8,056 nucleotides of DNA from NCBI GenBank assembly GCA_964429355.1, contig CAYSCH010000416.1, forward strand, positions 1-8,056. Reading direction: 5' to 3'. How positions within the stretch are numbered: position 1 is the stretch's first letter; every line of letters starts with the position of its first letter. Under the pieces are notes generated by a model. That model was not told the DNA's origin. It made no database searches and saw only the letters and a program-made list of their open reading frames with translations. A program made the translations under genes and the position numbers. The DNA comes from JAAYAY01 sp964429355 (GTDB lineage Bacteria; Planctomycetota; Planctomycetia; Pirellulales; Thermoguttaceae). Positions 3,830 through 8,056 of the stretch are shown in pieces.

Positions 3830-4417
3830 ATGAAAACCAAATTGAGAGCCAGAAATCACGCTGAGGCGGTCACGGAAATTCTCCGGAGCGGTGACATCGT
3901 CGTGAAGCACGTCTGTGTCTCAGAGGGCGACGAAATTGAGGGCAGCACGCCGGTCGTATGGTCGATTCGCGGCGACAAGACCGCCCAGCTATACATCGCC
4001 GTGGCTGTCCTCTCCGTCGACAATGACGGCGGCTGGTGGGCCGAGGGCGCCACCGAGTTTGATTGCCCTGAGGGCCACCTCTCGTGCCCAGTGACGTGGC
4101 TGGCGGAGGTCCCTCGCGTTCTTCCTCCATCGCCCAAGACCCTGCGGGAGCGCGAGCAGTACCTCCGCGTGGTGGCGGCCCTGGCCTGGCGTAGCCTGGT
4201 CAACCTCCACCAGGAGGACGCTGCCGAGTGCCAGGCTGAGGGCCTGCGGCTCATGGGCCTGGTCGACGGGCTGGGCATCGGCGACCACGACACGGACGGC
4301 CTTCCCCAGGCCGGCAATCCGCTTTACCCGGTGGGAGGCTTCCCGGATCCGTTTCCGGCGGCTGGTGGTGATAAGTTTGGCCTGCTGGGCGATTTACCCT
4401 GGCAGGATTCCGAGTGA
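3830..4417 (+). CDS. Unknown protein beside the capsid gene (195 residues)
   Basis: The start is ATG 3830, with TAAGGAG ending five bases before it. An in-frame GTG at 3797 would translate through the T7/G8 runs and is less likely. The N-terminus is basic (MKTKLRARNHAEAVTEILRS). The middle is strand-rich and acidic, with STPVVWSIRGDKTAQLYIAV and DGGWWAEGATEFDCPEGHLS containing two cysteines (CPEGHLSC). A helical part (TLREREQYLRVVAALAWRSL) follows, and the C-terminus is glycine/proline-rich and acidic, ending LLGDLPWQDSE. I see no signal peptide, membrane segment or catalytic motif, and I do not recognise the family. Its place directly before the major capsid gene suggests a scaffold, decoration or regulatory role, but nothing in the sequence proves this. 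Confidence 0.7.
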   Translation: MKTKLRARNHAEAVTEILRSGDIVVKHVCVSEGDEIEGSTPVVWSIRGDKTAQLYIAVAVLSVDNDGGWWAEGATEFDCPEGHLSCPVTWLAEVPRVLPPSPKTLREREQYLRVVAALAWRSLVNLHQEDAAECQAEGLRLMGLVDGLGIGDHDTDGLPQAGNPLYPVGGFPDPFPAAGGDKFGLLGDLPWQDSE

Positions 4418-4422
4418 ATGAG

Positions 4423-4447
4423 CGGCGGCCCGATTGGCGAGCCGCCG
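4423..4447 (+). promoter_or_regulatory. Hairpin in the leader of the capsid gene
   Basis: CGGCGGC (4423-4429) pairs perfectly with GCCGCCG (4441-4447) around an 11-base loop. It starts six bases after the stop of the 195-residue protein gene. A TTTTT run comes about 12 bases after the stem, too far for a typical intrinsic terminator. It could partly terminate transcription, protect the capsid mRNA from decay, or affect its translation. Confidence 0.4.
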
Positions 4448-4477
4448 AAACCAATCCTGTTTTTCGTGAGGTGTAAC

Positions 4478-5392
4478 ATGAGTCTTGATACAGCAGCCTC
4501 AACCGCCAGACTGCGCGGTTTGACCACCAAATTTGACAATGCGGTGATGGGGGTGAAACCATTCTACCCCCGGATCTGCAACGTCGTCGAAAGCAAACGT
4601 GCGAGCGAAGAACACGGCATCCTTGGCCGTGTGCCGGGCGTGCGCGAATGGCTCGGCGATCGCGATTGGCACCAGTTGCGGGCCGCGAGATGGGTGATCG
4701 AAAACCGCAAGTGGGAGTCGTCCTTATTGATCGCACGCGACGACATTGCCGACGACACGCTCGGCATGTACGTCAGCAGTCTCCAGCAGCTCGGCGTGCA
4801 AGCTGCGCGGCATCCGGATGAGCTCGTGGTGGGCCTGCTCGAGGAAAACGGCGAATGCTGGGACGGCCAGGAATTCTTCGACGTCGATCATTCCTGGGGC
4901 GATTCCGGCGAACAGTCTAACGCTTTGACCTTCGACGCGTCCGATCACACGTCCGTGACGGCCGCGGAATTCAAGCTGGCCTACAACGCGGCGGTTGCGT
5001 CGCTGGCCGGATACAGAGACGATCGAGGCAAGCTTCTCAACGCCGAGGTGATCGACGAGTCACGAGGCTACATCGTGATCGTCCCCATCACTTTGATGCA
5101 GGTCGCGCATGACGCACTGAGCGTCAAGCTCACGTCGACCGGCGGTGAAAACGTCGTCATCGGCCGACCGGAGGTCGTGGGCCTCGCGAGTCTTACGGCC
5201 ACGACAAAGTTCATCGTGGCCAAGACTGATGAACCGTTGAAACCTCTCATCTTCCAGGCAAGAAAGCCCCTCCAGCGAGAGATTGAGGGGTTGGACTCAA
5301 TTGAGAAAAAGGACGCGAAGTTCATGACCGAGGCCCGGTACAACGTGGGCTACGGTGCGTGGTGGACCGCCGTCCAGACGACCTTCAATTAA
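4478..5392 (+). CDS. Mu gpT-like major capsid protein
   Basis: The product has 304 residues. ATG 4478 is chosen over the upstream in-frame 4418 because GAGGTG lies about 5 bases before it and the upstream extension would read through the leader hairpin. Hallmarks of the Mu gpT major head family appear in order: GILGRVPGVREWLGDRDW (47-64), WESSLLIARDDIADDTLGMY (79-98), HPDELVVGLLEENGECWDGQ then EFFDVDH (112-138), DEPLKPLIFQARKP (251-264) and EARYNVGYGAWWTAVQ (285-300) near the C-terminus. The length fits the family. These proteins adopt the HK97 fold and build the icosahedral head. In Mu the gene follows a protease/scaffold gene; here it follows an unknown gene and a replication cassette, and no portal, terminase or protease is visible. 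Confidence in the family is high; whether it forms infectious particles is unknown. Confidence 0.93.
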   Translation: MSLDTAASTARLRGLTTKFDNAVMGVKPFYPRICNVVESKRASEEHGILGRVPGVREWLGDRDWHQLRAARWVIENRKWESSLLIARDDIADDTLGMYVSSLQQLGVQAARHPDELVVGLLEENGECWDGQEFFDVDHSWGDSGEQSNALTFDASDHTSVTAAEFKLAYNAAVASLAGYRDDRGKLLNAEVIDESRGYIVIVPITLMQVAHDALSVKLTSTGGENVVIGRPEVVGLASLTATTKFIVAKTDEPLKPLIFQARKPLQREIEGLDSIEKKDAKFMTEARYNVGYGAWWTAVQTTFN

Positions 5393-5406
5393 CGGGCGTT
5401 TTGGTT

Positions 5407-5460
5407 GCCGTCCTGGCCGGCCCGTATTACTCGCCGCCGAGCCGGCCAGGCGGCCCTTTT
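5407..5460 (+). terminator. Terminator-like hairpin after the capsid gene
   Basis: CCTGGCCGGC (5412-5421) and GCCGGCCAGG (5441-5450) form a perfect 10-bp inverted repeat. It is extended by GCCG/CGGC (5407-5410 with 5451-5454) past one bulged T, giving 14 bp, with a 19-base loop. CCTTTT follows immediately (5455-5460). The T-run is short, so partial termination or attenuation is likelier than a full stop. That would give more capsid message than tape-measure message, as assembly stoichiometry would need. The next gene's ribosome site starts two bases later. Confidence 0.55.
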
Positions 5461-5472
5461 GCGGAGCAAATA

Positions 5473-5691
5473 ATGAGTGACCTGGCTGTCGTCCTGCTTG
5501 ACGAAATCGACGTCTTCCGGCGCCGGCTCCGTTTCACCACGCAGACGACCACGGTCGCGATGGAGGCGATCGAGGCTCTCACACACCTGATCCCGCCGGA
5601 ACACGGCGAGGAAGCGGCCCAGATCCTGGGGGATGCTCTTGGAGCGTTGCAATTGCTGCGGGACATCGACACACGATTATCGGAGGGTTAA
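5473..5691 (+). CDS. Small helical protein between capsid and tape-measure genes (72 residues)
   Basis: ATG 5473 has GGAG (5462-5465) seven bases upstream. The sequence begins SDLAVVLLDEIDVFRRRLRF, continues with TTVAMEAIEALTHLI and PPEHGEEAAQILGDALGALQ, and ends LLRDIDTRLSEG. It is acidic and almost wholly helical. In siphophages this position is usually occupied by tail-assembly chaperones, often made by a -1 frameshift. Here the gene is much shorter, and I see no slippery heptamer leading to a second frame, so that role is only a guess. It ends two bases before the next ATG, implying co-translation with the tape-measure-like gene. The family is not recognised. Confidence 0.7.
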   Translation: MSDLAVVLLDEIDVFRRRLRFTTQTTTVAMEAIEALTHLIPPEHGEEAAQILGDALGALQLLRDIDTRLSEG

Positions 5692-5693
5692 CC

Positions 5694-7508
5694 ATGTCTG
5701 ACGGCGTGATCAAGAACACGTTTCTCATTGGCAATGACGGTGCGTTGAAGGCGATCAACGACATTCAGAAAGAGGTCGTGCGCCTCGAAAAGGAGAACGC
5801 GAAACTCGCACAAAGCAGCAAGAAGGGCGCCAGCGAGTACGGGCAAGCGTCACGAGAAGCCAAGCAGTTGCTTGCGTCGCTGGTGTCCGAGACAGATCGG
5901 CATAACAACAAGGTCGCTGAACTGAAGCGGCTGCTGGACGCCAACAAAATCAGTCAGGGGCAATACACTGCGGCTGTGACCGAGGCCAACAAGCAGTTGG
6001 CCGCATCGGAGGGACACATGTCCCGGACGGCAGGCGCCGGCAAGGCGGCCTTCGGTAGCGCGGCGGTCTCCTCCTTGCTCCAGTATGTGGCCGGCGTGGG
6101 CTCTGTCGGGACCGCCCTGCAAAAGGCAATCGAGTTGTTCCAGACACTCGACCAGGAGGCCCAAAAAGCTTTCCAGAGAATCCAGGATTCACAAGCCGGC
6201 ATGTCGGAATTGGCCGGGCAAGCCAAAGACGAGAATGAGGCGAAACAACTCATTCACAACGCCAGGAAGGCCTACGACAGCGGCGTTGGAAAATCAGAGG
6301 ACGAAGCCGCACGGCTCCACTACAAATTGCGGGCGACTGGTCTGTATGGCGAGCGCGAGGTCTTTGAGGCTCTCGACCGATCCAATGTGATTGCCGACGT
6401 GGTAGGCACGGCCGGCGCAACGGCCCGGATCCAGAGCGCTATGGGGAAAGAGGAAACTGGTGATGCGACGGCCGTCACAAGCAAGCTTTTCCGGGCCAGC
6501 GACGCGACCCAGTATAGTTTTGATCAGGTTGCCGTAGCCGCGGCCGAGCCGGCATTGTTTGCCGGAAAGTTAAAAATGAAAGACGAGGAGCTGCTCGCCC
6601 AGCTCGCCAGCGGGATGCAGGTCCTGGACCCAGCCAAGGCCGGTACCGGTGCGCGATCGTATTACGAGGCCCTGTTGAAACAGGGCGGCTTTGAGGGGCT
6701 CTCGGCGACGGAACAGATGGCCAAGGTCAGGGGAACCCTTGCCCCGATGGACGAGGAAGCCCGGAAGAAATTCTTCGGGTCAATCGAGGGACAGACGTTT
6801 TTCGAGGCGTTGCAGACAAAGCAAGGCCAAGAGACGTTCCAGCAGCAAATGGTCGCGCTGCCGGAGGCGGAGCGAACGAAGCTCGCGCTTCGGAAAGCCA
6901 AGTTTCCGGACGTCGACCCGGCACTTCGTCGGTCTCGCCTGGCCGAGCTCGCGAAACGGAAGCGTGAGGCCCAGGACCGACCCGAGGGTACGGACCGTGC
7001 GCTGAGTGAGGCAATCATTGATGAGCAAACCGCCCGGACCAAAGAATCCATGGGCAACATGCCGGCGGCCGTCGAACGCGTTGGTTTGCAGACTCTACGC
7101 CTCGGCCTCGGTGACCAGGTCATGATTGATGACGCATCCCGCGACAACGCTCTCTCGCAGAGTTTGCGCGACGAGATCGGAGCGCCGCGAGGCAAGACAC
7201 TGGGCCAGGAAGTGGCGGCAACAAGTGGCAACGCTTACGGTTGGTTCACACACCCAGAGCGGAAAACCGGCGAGTGGCTCGGCCAGAAAGTTGGCAACCG
7301 GATCGTCGAGTGGGCCGGGCTGGAGGCCAAGACCGACAGACAGACCGAGGTCGTCTCGGAGGGCGTTTCCGTCAACAAGGAGGTCGTCAACGAGATCCGG
7401 GGGCTACGGCAGGACATACAGCGGATCCAGCCAGTGCCCGTGCCGGCGCCGGTCCCCCCCTCCCGCCCGCTACCGAGGAACACCTCGCTGGCAAATCAGG
7501 TCAGGTGA
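5694..7508 (+). CDS. Tape-measure-like or other long helical phage structural protein
   Basis: The product has 604 residues from ATG 5694, with GGAGGG just upstream. Residues about 18-110 are a charged coiled coil (for example NDIQKEVVRLEKENAKLAQS and ETDRHNNKVAELKRLLDANK). A glycine/alanine-rich, mildly hydrophobic stretch follows at about 113-149 (AAFGSAAVSSLLQYVAGVGS), then long alpha-helical regions rich in alanine, glutamate and lysine. A proline-rich segment sits near the end (QPVPVPAPVPPSRPLPR, about 579-595). This architecture fits a tail tape measure or injected internal protein, and the position after the capsid gene supports a structural role. As a tape measure, 604 residues would correspond to a short tail (about 90 nm by the usual 1.5 angstrom per residue rule). 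Tail tube, sheath and baseplate genes are absent from the window, so this assignment is moderate. Confidence 0.65.
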   Translation: MSDGVIKNTFLIGNDGALKAINDIQKEVVRLEKENAKLAQSSKKGASEYGQASREAKQLLASLVSETDRHNNKVAELKRLLDANKISQGQYTAAVTEANKQLAASEGHMSRTAGAGKAAFGSAAVSSLLQYVAGVGSVGTALQKAIELFQTLDQEAQKAFQRIQDSQAGMSELAGQAKDENEAKQLIHNARKAYDSGVGKSEDEAARLHYKLRATGLYGEREVFEALDRSNVIADVVGTAGATARIQSAMGKEETGDATAVTSKLFRASDATQYSFDQVAVAAAEPALFAGKLKMKDEELLAQLASGMQVLDPAKAGTGARSYYEALLKQGGFEGLSATEQMAKVRGTLAPMDEEARKKFFGSIEGQTFFEALQTKQGQETFQQQMVALPEAERTKLALRKAKFPDVDPALRRSRLAELAKRKREAQDRPEGTDRALSEAIIDEQTARTKESMGNMPAAVERVGLQTLRLGLGDQVMIDDASRDNALSQSLRDEIGAPRGKTLGQEVAATSGNAYGWFTHPERKTGEWLGQKVGNRIVEWAGLEAKTDRQTEVVSEGVSVNKEVVNEIRGLRQDIQRIQPVPVPAPVPPSRPLPRNTSLANQVR

Positions 7509-7509
7509 T

Positions 7510-7803
7510 GTGGTCCACCACGCCACGAAAAAGAAGGTCCGCCGGCTGCTCGCATCCGGTCTCTCCCAGGCTGAGGTCGCGACCCAATGTTCTTTGCCCC
7601 TCGCGGCCGTCGAGGAAATCGTCCGATGCACATATCTCGAAGACCCGGCGTTCAAAGCCAGGCACTGCGGCCACGCCATCCTGAGTAGCGGAGTCGTGGT
7701 GGGTCGCGACCCGAGCCCCGCCCAGATCCGGCGCATGTGTGAGGCAATCCGGCGAGCGTCCCCGAAAAGACCAGATTCACCACCGGAGGATGATGTTCCA
7801 TGA
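7510..7803 (+). CDS. Small helix-turn-helix protein (97 residues)
   Basis: GTG 7510 comes one base after the previous stop, with AGGTGA overlapping the junction as ribosome site, so translation is probably coupled. The basic N-terminus HHATKKKVRRLLASGLSQAE runs into VATQCSLPLAAVEEIVR, a clear helix-turn-helix of the homeodomain/sigma region 4 type at about residues 6-38. The remainder includes YLEDPAFKARHCGHAILSSG and a second helical segment DPSPAQIRRMCEAIRRASPK, then an acidic tail. It could be a late-gene regulator or a small terminase-like DNA-binding subunit. Small terminase subunits also begin with such HTH domains, but they are usually longer and no large subunit is seen. No clear family is recognised. 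Confidence 0.6.
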   Translation: MVHHATKKKVRRLLASGLSQAEVATQCSLPLAAVEEIVRCTYLEDPAFKARHCGHAILSSGVVVGRDPSPAQIRRMCEAIRRASPKRPDSPPEDDVP

Positions 7804-7979
7804 AACGAGGCCTGCGACGCTGGATCCGGCGACTCCCGCGGCCGATGAAGCCGGCGGCGTCGGAGGAATCCGCGACGCGGCCGGCGTCTGCTCGAGAGAC
7901 ACCGGATCCTGCGGCAGTTCCAGGAGCCCCACGGCGCCCGGTACCGCGACGCTGGATCCGGCGGCCAGCGATCGACTGA
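7800..7979 (+). CDS. Arginine/proline-rich small protein at the right edge (59 residues, frame uncertain)
   Basis: ATG 7800 overlaps the preceding TGA by three bases, and GGAGG (7785-7789) lies 10 bases upstream. The peptide starts MKRGLRRWIRRLPRPMKPAA, passes through an alanine/proline-rich segment, and ends PRRWIRRPAID, so an RRWIRR motif occurs at both ends, encoded by an exact 18-base repeat. It is very basic and probably disordered. A competing frame from ATG 7793 runs to 8026 with the same ribosome site at closer spacing, and the third frame is open from 7849 to the window end. The true gene, or a frameshifted gene, cannot be settled here. Confidence 0.35.
   Translation: MKRGLRRWIRRLPRPMKPAASEESATRPASARETPDPAAVPGAPRRPVPRRWIRRPAID
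7814..7963. repeat. 18-base direct repeat, 132 bases apart
   Basis: GCGACGCTGGATCCGGCG occurs at 7814-7831 and again at 7946-7963. The 132-base offset is a multiple of three, so the copies encode the same peptide in any frame (RRWIRR in the 7800 frame, ATLDPA in the 7793 frame). A third partial relative with GGATCC is at 7904-7909. It is probably an internal duplication in a repetitive coding segment, though a binding site is possible. Confidence 0.6.
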
Positions 7980-8056
7980 TTCGGCGTCGGGACCAGGTGT
8001 TGACTTTCGTCTGGCCGTGGGGATAGACTACCCGCTGTTCGGTGACAACTCTTGGA
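7849..8056 (+). other. Open third frame running off the right edge; possible partial gene
   Basis: After a TGA at 7846-7848 this frame has no stop up to the window end (69 codons). It reads LLERHRILRQFQEPHGARYR, then a glycine/serine stretch, then GVDFRLAVGIDYPLFGDNSW. The last 25 residues look more protein-like than either competing frame in the same bases. No ATG, GTG or TTG with a ribosome site starts it. It may be the continuation of the small basic protein after a frameshift, or chance. Confidence 0.25.

Noticed and set aside
4478..5392. Encapsulin as an alternative to phage capsid
   Set aside because: The ordered motifs match the Mu gpT capsid family, and a tape-measure-like gene follows. 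No cargo enzyme gene is adjacent.
6662..7231. Minus-strand 189-codon frame opposite the tape-measure-like gene
   Set aside because: Serine/arginine-rich shadow of a strongly coding + strand frame, with no ribosome site.
1..8056. CRISPR arrays, rRNA genes, insertion sequences or transposases
   Set aside because: No regularly spaced repeats, no rRNA-like sequence and no transposase or integrase motifs were seen in any frame.

Overview
The window is GC-rich DNA carrying what looks like the left part of an integrated phage-like element (prophage, phage satellite or phage-plasmid). Nearly every gene is on the + strand, in short overlapping steps with good Shine-Dalgarno (SD) sites. Several proteins (the winged-helix protein with a TPEF-type C-terminus, the loader-like ATPase, the short coiled-coil/excisionase pair) resemble proteins I associate with Gemmata/Isosphaera-type planctomycetes. 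That host assignment is inference from memory, not a database result.

Layout. 1-411: the 3' end of a CDS (1-144) and a stretch that stays open in the same frame but has no start. 414-531: the 3' part of a tRNA-Leu(UAA) gene on the minus strand (435-489), whose 5' half does not pair with it, bracketed by two copies of an inverted CGTAAG/CTTACG pair. This is a convincing candidate attachment (att) site. 519-785: an AT-richer stretch with a possible 48-residue two-helix membrane peptide on the minus strand, a possible promoter and two strong hairpins. 786-1451: a protein with a C-terminal winged helix, possibly a regulator. 1518-3480: a tightly packed early operon: a short coiled-coil protein, an excisionase-like HTH protein, a winged-helix replication-initiator-like protein that changes frame in its linker, a DnaC/DnaA-like ATPase with Walker A and B motifs, and a small protein ending in a GDEIPF tip like that of single-stranded-DNA-binding proteins. 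3481-3829: a 349-base gap with a 13-bp GC hairpin, a possible H-type pseudoknot and T7/G8 homopolymers. 3830-7979: a structural module: an unknown 195-residue protein, a Mu gpT-like major capsid protein, a terminator-like hairpin, a 72-residue helical protein, a 604-residue tape-measure-like protein, a small HTH protein and a basic small protein at the right edge.

How it may work together: the att site, excisionase and winged-helix proteins would handle integration and control. The initiator, ATPase and SSB-tip protein would recruit the host helicase and replication machinery to the element's own origin. The capsid protein and tape-measure-like protein would build or modify a particle. No integrase, terminase, portal, protease or other tail gene is present in these 8 kb. 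They may lie to the right, or the element may be a reduced, helper-dependent satellite. The most interesting points are the direct junction of a replication cassette to a capsid gene, the frameshifted initiator, the SSB-like tip, the tRNA/att architecture and the structured gap before the structural genes.
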